Below, piece after piece: positions 22,599 through 34,335 of a stretch of 64,000 bases of DNA. The DNA lies in contig MU270035.1 of NCBI GenBank assembly GCA_021432635.1, positions 248,001 to 312,000 on the forward strand, read 5' to 3'. Positions within the stretch are counted from its first letter, which is position 1, and each line of letters begins with the position of its first letter. Both the position numbers and the translations under genes were made by a program. This stretch comes from Thozetella sp. PMI_491. Its lineage: Eukaryota; Ascomycota; Sordariomycetes; Chaetosphaeriales; Chaetosphaeriaceae. Under the pieces are notes generated by a model. That model did no database searches. It was not told where the DNA came from and saw nothing but the letters and a program-made list of their open reading frames with translations.

Positions 22599-25500
22599 TG
22601 CGTCAAGTCGATAGTAATGATTGGAGTTGGAAGAAGATAAGCGGACGAGGCTGCGACAATGTTTGCCGGGTAGCAGGCAGCTGCGGTCTTCGGGTGGAAA
22701 AGCCGACGCAAGACTAAGGGCTAAGCTGCGGGGAAGCCGCCCGACAAAGGTTATGCCAAGAGGCGACAGCAGATGCAGTCTTTGCGAGTCGGGTGGTGTG
22801 GTGATGATACCCGCCAAGGCGAACGGCGACTGGCAGAATGGGAAAATCCCGCTCTTCTGATGGGCGAGCGAGCGACGGCTTTGATGGGATGGTCGGGCGA
22901 GGCCAGGAGCGCTTGGCAGTCTTGGTCGGTCTCAATTGACGTAGTCGATTTTTAGAGCGACACACCACAGACCGTTTCGTCTGGTGTGTTGTCGGTGGGC
23001 TGAAGTCGCGTCCACGAGTCGTTCGATGGTTGGGATGAGCGAGCGAAGACAGCAAAAATGGCGCCTGAGGGGATCGTAGGACAGCAGTTCTGGGCACTGA
23101 GTGCGAGAAAAACCGGGGTCTGTCGCGGATCTGCCGACTTTCTATTTTCGTCGGGGGGCCTGGAATGCGTGCACGTCGCGCGATCTCTTTGACGCTGATT
23201 CAGATGCCACCTCTTCAAAGAGCCCGTCAAAGTTGGAATGTCCTCGTCGTAGAGAAGACCGGTCGCCGTCGGGTCGGTGATCCAAGGGGAAGGAGGACGC
23301 GGGAAAACGAGTGTGTCGACTCCGGAGGGTGGTGGTGGAGGAGAAGGGATGGCGATGGCCGGGCGGGATGAGGAGAAATGAGAAAGGTACGAGGGAAGGA
23401 AGCGAAATATTGGATATGCGATCGGATTGGGCAGAGAAACGCAATCCGTTGAAGGTGGGACTGGCTCTGCTGACCCAAAGTACGCACGGACCAAGACAGG
23501 CTTGCGCAGCGAATTAGCGCACATGGGGCCTGCTCTTTTTTAGGTCTTTTCTTTACGGGAAACGGTACGCTGCAGGTGAGCCTAGCTTTGCCAACCTTTT
23601 TTGCCAACCTCGTATTTTGGGAGACGGCCACTTGGGGTTCGGATCGACGGCCTTGCCCGGTGCTGTCGGTGCTGTCAACGTCGGCGGAGAAAGACGATGG
23701 GGGGTCACCAGCACCCATGCAATGTTCATCCACCTGACAAAGTCTTACGTAGGTTGTCCTCCGTAGTGTTTCGGGGCGTTGTTGCTGCTTGAGAAATGCA
23801 CGCAGGCAATTGTGCACACGGAGAAAAAAATTACAATACGTACGAAATTACAGAGGCAGCTCGCACCGTGCCGCCAAGCCCCTTCGGCGTCGAGTACCCA
23901 AGAAAACGGCACTGTAGACAATGCCACACTCCATGGTCTTATTTGGGCCAAGTTCCAATCAAGCGCGTCGTCAGTGTACATCGGCACGCACACACAACAC
24001 GACAACACCCAGGCACTTGGCGCGGCAGATGGGCAAAAAGGAAATTGTGCTTCTCGTTTCTCTCTCTCGTCCCTCGGCCTCGCCCCTTCTCGTACACTGA
24101 GAGATGTGTGCGGGCCTGGGTGGAGCCAAATGTTTCTTTTGTTTCTTCTCGTGCTGCATCGATTGCGTCGCCCTTCCCGCCGCTCCCTTCCCTCACTGTC
24201 TCACGACCCGATCCTTCAAGGGCTGAGACGAACCCACGGCGCGCACGCACGAAGATCAGATCCCCGCTGTGCAGACAGGAGCCTATAATTTACCGGGAAC
24301 TCAGAGTTTTACCCGCCAGCCCCAATTGGGACCCGTTTAGATTGACGTCATGCGGCCCTGGGCCACGCTGAGCGGCCCAAATCTGTTTTAGGGGTTTAGT
24401 CCTACTTTCTGTCTCCTGCGACGCCAGTCGTCCGGTTGGGTCGGCGTTCTTGTGAGCACCAACAACATGTCCGCCCGACGGTGCAGCCCCTTCCCTCCCC
24501 TGGAGGAGCCACCGAGCCAGGCTTCTGGGTCCCTCGCCGCACCACTGGAGCCGGCTGAGACGGGCCGTCTCGTCCAACCAAGCCCGATCAAAGGAAAGGC
24601 GGTGGCTCGCCGACCCCTTAGTCTACTATGTAGCAGAGCACAGCCCCCCCGCCCTTCAATTCCGGACACCTTCGCAGTACGCAGCCCAGTCAGCACTCTG
24701 AGGCATTGTCATGGTCAAAAATGCCCCTGATCCATTTCCACCATGTCAGAGCTCCCAGGCTGTCACTGACACCACTACGGGCATTGACCCCAAGACACCG
24801 CCATGGCCAAAGCCCGGACAAACTGTAGAGATGCAATCACCGTTGCCCAATGCAGGGGTCCATTAGCTTCTACGGAGTAGATACGGAGTCGCAATGGCTG
24901 CTGCGCCGTGGACTATTACTCCGTCTGTATCTCGCAGGCCACTCTTTGGCACTGAGTAAGCCAATTGTGGTGAAGTTACTGTTTGCGTACGTACCACTGC
25001 TCCGTCTATACGAGGTGCATCCTTGCCAGCCGCCCTGCACCCCTGGTCTTGATTGAGGGGCGAGGGGCGGTCTCGCTTTGCCCCTTTGGGATTCCTTCGG
25101 CCCAGTCCATTGAATCCCAGGCACCCCAGATTCCGTCTAAATCTCTTGGCGGCGCCCAACTCGGCGGGAGGAACACTATTCCCTACGCCACCACATGGCA
25201 CTCCGGCACCACCGTTGGTCGGCCAGGCCTAGGAATGCGTACCGGTCCGTGTATTAACGATGCGGTCGGCGCCGCCTGAGTGCGACATTTCATGGTGGCC
25301 TAACGCGGAAGGGAGCATACATGCAAATTGACGAGCACCTTCAACACGGTCGGAAAGAACAACAGGGGAAAAAAATGATGGGCTGTCTGGAAGCCCTAGG
25401 GTCTCACCATGCTGCCACTGTATTGCTCTCTAGGAGAACGCAGACCGTATTGTATAGATACATAAAGACCCCCGTTTGACCAGAGACTCACGAGTTGACG

Positions 25501-25711
25501 CCAATCTAGTCTATCTCTGCGAAACAAGCCGTACCCAAACGCGTTCCCAAATGACCCAAAGAAATGACCAAGGCTTGGCTCGAAAAAGAGAACATGTGTC
25601 AATATGTCAATGCCCCCCTCCCCTCCCCCTCAAAAAAAGGCGTATATATCCCGAAATCGATCGCGATCGAGTACAGAATGGCGCTGCGGATTCACGGCGT
25701 ATGCTGGCCCA
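22599..25711. other. intergenic between membrane protein and RTA1 genes
   Basis: About 3.1 kb without a supported gene. The first kilobase upstream of the membrane protein is pyrimidine-rich on the minus strand, fitting a promoter plus long leader. Around 24.87-25.02 kb lie several TACGGAGT/ACTCCGTA copies in both orientations. Overlapping open frames on both strands at 23.0-24.7 kb have biased, non-protein-like composition. Confidence 0.5.
24871..24932. repeat. inverted TACGGAGT/ACTCCGT repeat
   Basis: TACGGAGTA at 24871-24879 and ATACGGAGT at 24881-24889 face ACTCCGT at 24918-24924 followed by CTGTATCT. The arms could form an imperfect hairpin with a loop of about 28 bases. A related CTCCGTCTATAC copy lies at about 25001-25012. 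It may be a remnant of a small inverted-repeat element. Confidence 0.4.
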
Positions 25712-26664
25712 TCACGGCTTCCGCTCGCTTTGGCCATAGCCCGAGTCCTCAGGATCGGTGAGCTCCGCCATGGAGGTCTGCTCCACGCTCCGAAGCTGGC
25801 TGGGATACCAGTAAAAGAACCCGGCCATGGTCAGGAACATGAGAGATCCATCGAACACATACACCGGCCACTCGTTGGCCAGGAGGTACCCCTCATTGCC
25901 CATCGCATACTCGACAACGCGGAAGACGTTCCGCACCATGATCGCAAGAGAGGTGGTGTAGAGCATGATCAGGCACGCCTGCCAGGGGACCTCGGACGCC
26001 TGGGTAGTCGCACCGTGGGCTCGGAACCGGAGGTTGAAGTGGAGCGCGACGTAGATAAAGACGGCAAATATGACGACCTGGAAGATCAAGCCCCCTACGA
26101 TGATGTTCTCGCCCATGGTCGGGTTGCCCCCCTTGACCAGCAGGCCGGCGCCGGAGGACTGGATCAAGAAGCTAAAGATGTCGCCAAACACGAAGACACG
26201 GGTCGTCCACCGCGGCGAGATGGGCGAGTACTTGTCGCCCCGGACGGCACGCACACACCGGCCGAATGTCATGTATAACGAGGCGGCGAAGAGCACCGGC
26301 GCCAGGAGCAGGAAGATTGACTGCAGGATGTACGGCAACAGCTCGCCGGTCTTATCGTAGGCAATTGCGCGGCCGATGTATCCGATAACTTCAACTATTC
26401 GTGCCAAGATAGGTCAGTACACGTCCTTTCGGTCCCCTTTTTCATCCCTTCATCCGGCGAGAGGATGGACGGAACAGCCAAGGTCTGAGACGTACAGAGG
26501 CCCCCAATGAAGAATGGGAGGCAGAACCACATGCGCGTGCTGAACATCTTCCAGCCATGGGCAGCGGTAGCCAGGCTGAAGAGGATGATGAAGATGATGG
26601 CGGGGACTCGGCTGGGGATGTACCGCCAGAGATAGTACCCCCCGTGGGATTCGAGGGTCGGCAT
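25712..26664 (-). CDS. RTA1-family seven-transmembrane protein
   Basis: A 283-aa membrane protein of the fungal RTA1/lipid-translocating exporter-like family, members of which affect tolerance to sterol-related toxicants, azoles or sphingoid bases. Exon 1 is 26664-26496 and exon 2 is 26394-25712, with a 101-nt intron; the splice restores FFIGGL-FEVIGYIGRA, a conserved family block. Hydrophobic segments follow the family pattern: VPAIIFIILFSLATA, FCLPFFIGGL, LLPYILQSIFLLLAPVLFAASLYM, VFVFGDIFSFLIQSSG, IIVGGLIFQVVIFAVFIYVAL, ACLIMLYTTSLAIMVRNVFRVVEY and VYVFDGSLMFLTMAGFFYW. The FGDIFSFLIQ, RxxYR-like VRNVFRVVEYAMG and YVFDG motifs are characteristic. The C-terminus is short and polar. It is divergently arranged with a Zn2Cys6 regulator gene. 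Confidence 0.93.
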
Positions 26665-27629
26665 GGCGCGTGCACGTCGGGAGAAGACACTGGGCGATGG
26701 CTTCTATGCTGGCAGTCTAGCCGTGGTGCGGGCACGCGTAGGAGCTTCGGCGTGCTATCGTGGGCGATGGATGCGGACAAGGACAAGAACCAGAGCACGC
26801 CAAGAACAGCGGAGTTGAAGGTGCTGGTATATGTTCAATGCCCGGTATGGCCAAGCATACTACACAGCCTCGCCTCAAGCAGCAAACCCAGGGACCACTC
26901 TAGATAAGTATCTCAGCGAGGGCTGGCAAGCTGGCCACGAGCGGCACTTTCCGTTGCTCCTGCTGCTGCTCCTCCAATACTAACTGATACGAGTACGCGT
27001 ATTAGGTGGCCTGGCTGGCTTGGCACGGCGGAATAGCAACAAATGCATCGTTATCCGCCTTAGTGTCTGCATAATCGGCGAGGCGTTGCACCAGAACTGG
27101 GTAGCACTGTACCAGCAACCTGCCTTTAAAAATCAACCTTCCAGAGTTCGGGGTGGACGAGCCTCACTAGGAGGCGTAATACGCGGGTTCGTCCTGGCAG
27201 CATCGGGTCAGTCGTCACGCTATTGGACCGATCTGCTACCCGGCGGGGCGGCTAGCTTGAAGGGAAAAGCTTGGCTTCCTGTTCATTGGTGCGGAACTAT
27301 CCGGATACTAGTATTAAGTCAGCAACCTCTCGTCAAAGGGGGATGAGGTCCGACACAGTCTCGCCCCTCAAGTGAGGCTGCTCGCCCTCTGCAGCTTGTG
27401 CGTTTATTCCAGCACACATGTTTCGTATCCCACGCCGGGTCCTTGACCCTCCTCTCCATTTGGCGCGAATCCCACAATTAGAGATATTACCCCCGGCACG
27501 CGGCTAGATCCTTGGTTGTTAGGGTCCAGAGCAGCTGGCTCGGACTACCTGAATTGCCGGAGAGCCACTGTCATAGTGAGAGGCAGGTGGGAAACAAGAT
27601 TCTCTGGTCCGCCCCGTGGCCTGCTCCCG
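26665..27629. promoter_or_regulatory. divergent promoter between RTA1-type gene and Zn2Cys6 regulator
   Basis: This 965-base gap separates the two start codons and so holds both promoters. It contains CGG-AACTAT-CCG at 27292-27303, the inverted CGG-N6-CCG form of site bound by several dimeric Zn2Cys6 factors. No gene is seen. Confidence 0.5.
27292..27303. promoter_or_regulatory. candidate Zn2Cys6 binding site (CGG-N6-CCG)
   Basis: The sequence CGGAACTATCCG is an inverted CGG pair with a six-base spacer, flanked by G on both sides. Zn2Cys6 dimers such as Ppr1/UaY bind this arrangement. It lies 327 bases upstream of the neighbouring regulator start codon and 628 bases upstream of the RTA1-type start codon. 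Chance occurrence is possible. Confidence 0.3.
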
Positions 27630-29083
27630 ATGCTTCGGAGAAGCCATAGGAAATCCCGGACCGGGTGTCGTGAGTGGTACGTGAACACCCGCCGCCAGAT
27701 ATGAAGCATCTGCATTTAGGGAGGGTTTTGACCTTCCTTGGTCCGTACCGACCGAGATGCGATTCTGCGACATCTTAGCGAGCCTGACCAACGGATGATC
27801 TTCCTGCTGACCCGTCCACGCAGCAAGCGGCGGCACGTCAAGGTACCGAACTCCCCCGCTTCCGGCGCCCCCGATGGCCAATACTAGTGTTCTAGTCCAA
27901 CGACCTTTCAGCTAACCATGTTATTTTCCGCCGTGCCCAGTGCGACGAGAAGCGCCCAAAATGTATGATATGCACGCTCTCGGATCGAGAATGTAGTTAC
28001 GCTTCGGACTTTCCAGCTTCTAGCCCCGCGCCGGGAGGCAAGTCTTCCCAGCCGCAGACCCCCGCCACTACACCAGTAAGCCCCAGCGATGTGTCCACTT
28101 CCGGGCCACAGCTAGACCAGCCTACGGCCACGGTGCCGAACCTAGCGGATGTGGCCTCTGTGCTCCCGGCTCCGGATCCCGACCTCGACGAGTCCGTGAA
28201 TATGGTGCACATGGAGCTGCTGCTTAACTTCTCCATCGACCATCACGTCCCCGACCTGGTCGGGACCATGAAAGAAGAGGGCACAGCGATCCTACTCAAA
28301 GCCGCCATGGAGGCGCCATACCTCATGCACGAGCTCTTGGCCATCTCGGCGAGCCACCTCGCCACCACCAACCCGGCCAAGTCTGACTTCTACCACCGGC
28401 AGGCCGTACATCTGCAGACGCGAGCCGTGTCGCTCTTCAACGAGACCAAGCTTGAAGTCAACGAGCAAAATTGCGTCCACATGCTCCTGTTCTCCTCCTC
28501 CATAGGGCGTCATCTCCTGACCGACGTCCTGGCGCGCCGGGACCCAGACCTCGGCACCTTCTTGGACAGGTACACTCAGTGCGGCCAGCTGCACAAGGGC
28601 CTTCGGGCCATTGCTCACACCTCGTGGCCGTACCTCCTCAAGACTGATCTGAAGCCAATGCTGGCCTGGGGCTCCCAGCTAGGGAAGATGCCGCTACGCG
28701 GGAATGAATGCGACCATCTCCGGGAGTTGGTCACCTCGTCCACTAGTCTCAGCGACGCCGACAAGGTCGCGTGCGGTGAGGCCATCCATTACCTACAGAT
28801 CGGGCTCGACGGATGCAACGAGGATTCGCCCAGGGAAAACTGGTGCCAGATGATCTTCACCTGGTCCGTCATTGTGCCGCCAGAATACAACGAGCTGGTG
28901 ATGGAGCGAAGGCCGGAGGCGCTGGTGATCCTTGCCCACTATGCTCTACTGCTGCACAATGGTAGGGAGCTTTGGCAGATAAAGGATGCCGGGGTGTATC
29001 TCTTCAACCTCATTACGCAATTCCTCGGGCCTGCGTGGGAAAAATGGCTCGCCATGCCACGGGAGAGGATGCAGCTTGCCTAA
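27630..29083 (+). CDS. Zn2Cys6 transcription factor, sterol-regulator (UPC2)-like layout
   Basis: A 402-aa nuclear regulator. Exons are 27630-27676, 27824-27842 (19 bases) and 27941-29083; introns are 147 and 98 nt. Splicing gives HRKSRTGCRECKRRHVKCDE and continues RPKCMICTLSDRECSYA, a complete zinc cluster with spacing C-x2-C-x6-C-x6-C-x2-C-x6-C (about residues 13-40). Without the middle exon the cluster is broken, which supports the structure. A Pro/Ser/Thr linker follows (about 40-75). The C-terminal part (VHMELLLNFSIDHH..., YLMHELLAISASHLA..., FYHRQAVHLQTRAVSLFNE) matches the fungal-specific regulatory domain found in Upc2/Ecm22-like proteins. The target genes are unknown; the head-to-head RTA1-type gene is a reasonable candidate. 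An ATG upstream at this frame is not available closer to the zinc cluster. Confidence 0.88.
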
Positions 29084-30554
29084 CACGGCGACGTGGGAAC
29101 GACGCACATTATGGAACCTAGGATAGATCCCCCTTGTACATAAGTAGACGATGGCGATGATTCAATGATTTCGAAGGCTGGTTGGGGAAGGTATATATAT
29201 GGGTGTTAGGCGCCGGCGGGTCAAGCCCATGCTGCGCTTTGGTTTGATGCACCTATTGGCGGTATTGCATGGAAACGTTTGGTTAGAATCATGATCGGAT
29301 TCCGCAGCTCTCTTTCTGGCATTTTCTCCGCCGGGCTTTGAATGACACGATATAGAATGCCTGCTCCGAAGTTTAACAGGCATCAGAGCTGCTAGAGGTC
29401 GTGAATAGGTCAGATCATGAGCGGGCAAGGACAAGGCGTGGCCGCTTCTGTTTTAGGAAGCCAAGTTGTTGGCTGCGAGCCTTGGATTGGCTAGCCCTCT
29501 GGGGGCCACACAATTGGCTGACAGCGCAGGTCGCTCTCGGGATATTTTACCATGCTGCAGGGAGCCCAGGGGCAGGTCCGGGTCATGCAATAGCTGCCTT
29601 GACTAAGGTGTTCGAACGCGGGTCACGAGAGGTCCCTGGTAGCACAGTACCACAGTACAGGGCCTGGTGCCGTAGCGTTCAGGCTGGGCAAACGTGCACA
29701 GGTCACAAGCGCAGATGCTCGTTCTGGATGCCGAGCCTCGCGCCGGGACAGAAATCAATAAAAAGGCCGAGATCTGTCCATAGAAAATCGTGCCACTGTC
29801 TTAGTATCGGCGCTGCAGAGCTTTTCGATAAGGCCGGTGGGATCTGCCTCGGCTGGGGGTGGCGGCGCTCTAACTTGGCTAACTGGCTTCTTGACCGTTT
29901 TCCCCCATTTCCACGAGCCGGACAGCTGCCAGTTGGCCCCAAATCGGGCTCGGTCAACGCCGCGCCTCGGCGGGTCGCAAGGGGAAAGCTCGGCACTCGT
30001 CCCGGTCACCTCGGTGCCAAGCCCAGCCCGCGCAGCCCTGGCGCCTATCACATGGCTGAGGCGACCTGAAGCCGGGCGCAAGCGGCAGGCGGTGTGGCTT
30101 TTTCTGCCTTTTTCTGCCTTCATCTGCGTCATTCCTTCCCAAATCTTCAGGGCAGCCAGCCTATGGCCTTCTCAACAGCTGCAAGAGCTCGTGTGGCGTG
30201 GAGCACGAGACCTATACAAAGGTCCAATCCATCCCCTGGCCCGGCGCCTGTCCTCCTCTCTCTTCTGGACTGATGTTGTGCTCACCAACACTGCTCCTCC
30301 GTACGAGACTCGTGAATTCCAGCCCCGCCATTGCTGCCAGCTGCTGCTCCCACACATTTCTGCCACCGCCTTCCCGGCCAAGAAGCGCCAAATCGCCGCA
30401 TTCGCTCTTCTCAACCCACCCGAACTCGCCTCAACAAATTTGGCATCTATCTCACTCGACCCTGAGGATCGCGGTGCAGCCCCGGCCATCTCGTTCACAC
30501 CCCCCAATCCAAGCTCTGCACTGGTCTTCGCGTCGATTGTCGCATACATTCATC
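29084..30554. other. intergenic upstream of GPD1
   Basis: About 1.5 kb containing the regulator 3' end and the GPD1 promoter and leader. The last 280 bases before the GPD1 ATG are pyrimidine-rich and remain open in the GPD1 frame. No separate gene is supported. Confidence 0.5.
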
Positions 30555-31853
30555 ATGGCCGCCACGCTGGGACTGCACGAGAAGAAGCACAAGGTGACGG
30601 TGGTCGGGTCCGGAAACTGGGGCTCTACCGTGGCCAAGATTGTAGCCGAGAATACCCGGCAGCACTCAGAAATCTTCGAGGAAGAGGTGCAGATGTGGGT
30701 GTACGAGGAGGAAGTGACGCTCTCCAAGGACTCCCAGCACTACGACGCCTCGGTTGGTGATGCCCCGCAGAAGCTCACCACCGTCATCAACAAGTATCAC
30801 GAGAACGTCAAGTACCTCCCCGGGATCGCGCTCCCGACCAACGTCGTAGCAAACCCCTCCCTCCAGGATGCGGTCAAGAACTCGTCCATTCTCATCTTCA
30901 ACCTGCCTCACCAGTTCATCGGCAACGTGTGCAAGCAGCTCCAGGGCCACATTCTCCCCTTCGCGCGCGGCATCAGCTGCATCAAGGGCGTGAACGTCTC
31001 GGAGGAGGGCGTCAGCCTCTTCAGCGAGTGGATAGGCGACGGCCTAGGCATCTACGTGGGCGCTCTTAGTGGCGCTAACATTGCGAGCGAGATCGCGAAT
31101 GAGGAGTGGTGCGAGACCACCATTGCCTACGACCCGCCGCCGATGGACAACAGCCGGAACCCGACGCCGCGGACGCGCAGCCCGACCGGCGGCGTGGGTG
31201 CGCCCGACTTGACCATCACCCCTGTCGACATGCAGCACAGGGACGCGCGGGGCCGCAAGAGCAAGACGAGGCTGACGCCGCTGCCGATCGAGTACCCGCC
31301 GCTCGACCACCAGACTCTGAAGGAGCTGTTCGACCGCCCCTACTTCTCCGTATCCATGGTCTCGGACGTCGCCGGTGTGTCACTCGGGGGCGCGCTGAAG
31401 AACATCATCGCCCTGGCCGCTGGCTTCGTCGAGGGTCGGGGCTGGCGCAACAACACTAAGGCGGCGGTGATGCGCGTCGGCCTCCTCGAGATGGTCAAGT
31501 TCGGCAAGGAGTTTTTCGGGGAGACGGTGCACACGGCCACCTTCACTGAGGAGAGCGCTGGCGTCGCCGACATGATCACGAGCTGCATGGGCGGCCGCAA
31601 CTTCCGGTGTGCCAAGATGGCGATCGAGCGCGGCGTTAGCGTCGAGGAGATTGAGAAGAGCGAGCTAAACGGCCAGAAGCTGCAGGGTACGTCGACAGCA
31701 AAAGAGGTCAACGTTTTCCTCAAGGCCAGGGGGCTCGAGCAGGAGTATCCCCTCTTTACGGCGGTCCATGACATCCTCATGGGCACGTACAAGGTCGATG
31801 ACATCCCGAAGCTAGTCGCCAGACAGGCGCATGACTTCAAGAAGAGCCAATAG
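30555..31853 (+). CDS. GPD1: NAD-dependent glycerol-3-phosphate dehydrogenase
   Basis: Reduces dihydroxyacetone phosphate to glycerol 3-phosphate using NADH, feeding osmolyte glycerol and lipid synthesis and balancing redox. It is intronless, 432 aa. The nucleotide-binding loop [14 protein letters not shown] (about 16-29) begins the Rossmann fold; FNLPHQF, GISCIKG and [13 protein letters not shown] follow; the catalytic Lys lies in [17 protein letters not shown], and [16 protein letters not shown] is the substrate-side block. A Pro/Arg-rich insert of about 50 residues (about 200-250, [12 protein letters not shown]...) separates the two domains and is longer than in yeast. The chosen start ([14 protein letters not shown]) fits the cytosolic family. 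The frame stays open upstream to an ATG at 30273, giving a possible 94-residue basic extension. Confidence 0.95.
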   Translation: MAATLGLHEKKHKVTVVGSGNWGSTVAKIVAENTRQHSEIFEEEVQMWVYEEEVTLSKDSQHYDASVGDAPQKLTTVINKYHENVKYLPGIALPTNVVANPSLQDAVKNSSILIFNLPHQFIGNVCKQLQGHILPFARGISCIKGVNVSEEGVSLFSEWIGDGLGIYVGALSGANIASEIANEEWCETTIAYDPPPMDNSRNPTPRTRSPTGGVGAPDLTITPVDMQHRDARGRKSKTRLTPLPIEYPPLDHQTLKELFDRPYFSVSMVSDVAGVSLGGALKNIIALAAGFVEGRGWRNNTKAAVMRVGLLEMVKFGKEFFGETVHTATFTEESAGVADMITSCMGGRNFRCAKMAIERGVSVEEIEKSELNGQKLQGTSTAKEVNVFLKARGLEQEYPLFTAVHDILMGTYKVDDIPKLVARQAHDFKKSQ

Positions 31854-32757
31854 AGAGGACAGCCAAGAGGCACATGCCAATTGGGGGAAGTGTCGTCCCG
31901 CTACCTTCGCGGGGTAACTACTCGTAGACTTGCATCAACTGAGTACTAGACTTGGCTGGTTGTGGGTAGATTGAGGGCAAAGACAATGGAGGCTGCAACG
32001 CAGCGGGATGAGGGGGCTTTGACTCCCTCTCCTAAATAGAACGAGCTTACGGATACATCGTTGGATCTGGAACGTCGTCACGTCGTGGCCGGAGGAAGGG
32101 CAAGGCCCTATTAGCTGCCTATCGTCATAATAGAACGAGAGCAGTTCCTCAAAGCACCTCGTTCAGTCGGATGGGGCCGGGGGCGGCCGCACTAGGTAGA
32201 TTACTGGATACGTTAATTTTACCGCATAATGTTGTATGCCAAGCCTCCTACGAGCCGCCGGAAAGACCGTGGTCGGTAAGTTAGGTTACTGCAGGGTAAC
32301 TGAGTGAATGATAAGAGGAGAGTATGTGCTTGTTAGACGCCTGCTATTGCCTACTTATTCTCCTATGCGGCAATGATGGGGATAAAAGTACACAGATAGG
32401 CGATGCTATTTCTCGTCATGTCCGGCATATGCAACCCGGGCATTTACCTCTCGTAAGCAGTATTCATCTGCAGGTTCGATACGAGGGCTGACGTGTTAGT
32501 ATTCGGCTTACATAGTCCGGGTGGGTTTGGGGTAGCGAGCGTTCTAGCGAGTATTGTTCGTGTTCGCTATGACTCGCAGTTACCGATTGCTCGCTGCAAG
32601 TATACTCTATCCCAGCCTAGGCCACCGTAGGCCTATGGAGCCCCTTGCCTCATCCGGGGCAGCACAATAGTGCCGAGGCAGGGAGGTGTGTTGCTTTGAA
32701 GGAAGAGGTGCATTATCCCTCGACACTACCTTGGCCTGCGGGGAGGGGGTGGGTAAT

Positions 32758-32775
32758 GGTGGTGGTGGTGGTGGT
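32758..32775 (+). repeat. (GGT)6 microsatellite
   Basis: Six perfect GGT units occur in a generally G-rich stretch of the intergenic region. Confidence 0.8.
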
Positions 32776-34238
32776 TGAGGGGAATATTAATCCTCTTTGA
32801 ACTTGTTAACCTGGTCCTGCTAGATTAGACGGCCGCCCCACCAACGAGCGAATTGGGTGGTACCTCGGGCCTAGGGCCTAAGTGAAGGGCCAAGAAATCT
32901 GCTAGTATACCGTAGTTCCCTTGACCTCGTGAATCATCCTCGGCGACTGAGGTGCAAGCTTTTCCCCCGCGCTTTGGCGGCACGGACGACCCTCTCGGCC
33001 CTTCTCTGAGGCTCGCATCGACGGTACGGTCCTTCCCCGCATTTTAGGCGCTGCCCCGGAGAGGCTGGCGGCGTTGTATCGGCTTCGCCTGGGGAGGTAG
33101 TGAAGGTATGTAGTGGTAATGGTGGTGCTGGAGGTGCTGGTGCCTGAGGACCAGGAGATCGCTCGCTGCCGTTTCGGGAAACCAATTCTAGGTTATGGGG
33201 GGGTCCACTGTGGATTTCTGCGCGCTCCTTCCGAGCACGACCGTCTCAGGCGGCTCTGTCACGGGCTGGCCGCTATGTTGAAAACTTCAGAGGGGGACTA
33301 GCGCATCCGTAACCCCTGAATGTGGGCTGCAAGGCCCTTAGTCCAACGCGCTCCACGATGCGACCCTGCCGTGCCTACCACACCACTGTCTCCTTAGGCC
33401 GGAGAGTTTGTAGGCCGAGAGTCGTTGCTCATAAGACCCGATTGTCTAGTATTCGGCCCGTCCGGTGCTCTTGAGCTCCGGCATGGATGATCTTCAGGGC
33501 CGGACGGAGACGTCGTCTGGGGAAACTGAGGGAGGCGCCATGTGATTTGAGGAGCGAGGCGAACCCCCCCGCATAAGGAGAAGCTACGGTAGCAACCTTA
33601 TTCTGTAAGTGATGCCAGAGCTTGGAACTGTCATATGCTTGCATCCTTGGCAATTCGAGGGAGGCCATTGTGAGAAACTCGTCGGTTCTGGTGCCAGCTA
33701 CGTGTTGGTGCCGCTAGTATCAGAGAGGAGGGGAAAAACACATATGAGGTGCCAATGATTAGTATCAAGCTCCTGAATCCTGGGCAATTGACTCTCCTAG
33801 GCAGAGTGGGCGAGGGATCTAGACGTCATCCTTAGATATAGGATCGGTCGGGAGACATGGGCGCGCAATCCCGGGCGGGCTAGGGGGCCGGCGTGGAGCC
33901 ATGCGGCAAAGAATCACTCGATGCAGCCGGACGTCTATTGAGTTCTCGAAGGCCGCTAAACAGGAGGGATACATGGGGGTTGTAGAGGGCAGGTGTGGGC
34001 AGAGCTAATCCGAGAGAATATATCCTCCTCGCCTCCACTCCTCGATGTCACGTCGTTTATGCCCTCCCCCGGCTCTCGCGAGCGTAGTATCATGACCGCT
34101 AGGAAGAGGGTAGGAGATGGTAGGGGTGTGTAGTCTTGGTTTGTATTATGAAAGCTATGGGGTCTGTATAATCGAGTTGCTGTCCAGGGATGACGACCCG
34201 GGGAGCTCGTGCCTCCGGGGCGAGACGAGCAGGCCTAG

Positions 34239-34244
34239 TATAAG
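34239..34244 (+). promoter_or_regulatory. TATA box of GH71 gene
   Basis: TATAAG lies 97 bases before the GH71 start codon, a suitable distance for a fungal core promoter. Confidence 0.45.
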
Positions 34245-34335
34245 AAGGCTGCGTTTGCTCCCCACTCGACCGCGATAGCCAGCTCTCTCCAGAGTCTACC
34301 CGTCCGCCAGTCTCTGAACCAGCTGTGTGCCCGAC

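Larger units (their letters stand above)
31854..34335. other. intergenic between GPD1 and GH71 gene
   Basis: About 2.5 kb with no supported gene. It contains a (GGT)6 microsatellite at 32758-32775. Short overlapping frames near 33.0-33.7 kb on both strands lack motifs. The GH71 promoter lies at its 3' end. Confidence 0.5.

Noticed and set aside
29837-30760. 307-codon plus-strand frame
   Set aside because: It overlaps the GPD1 leader and start in another frame; its end is Arg/Gly-rich antiframe sequence of GPD1.
32470-32490. tRNA-like GGTTCGAT motif (also TTCGAA motifs at 29611 and 36618)
   Set aside because: The flanking bases do not form a five-base T stem, and no acceptor stem or anticodon arm is present.
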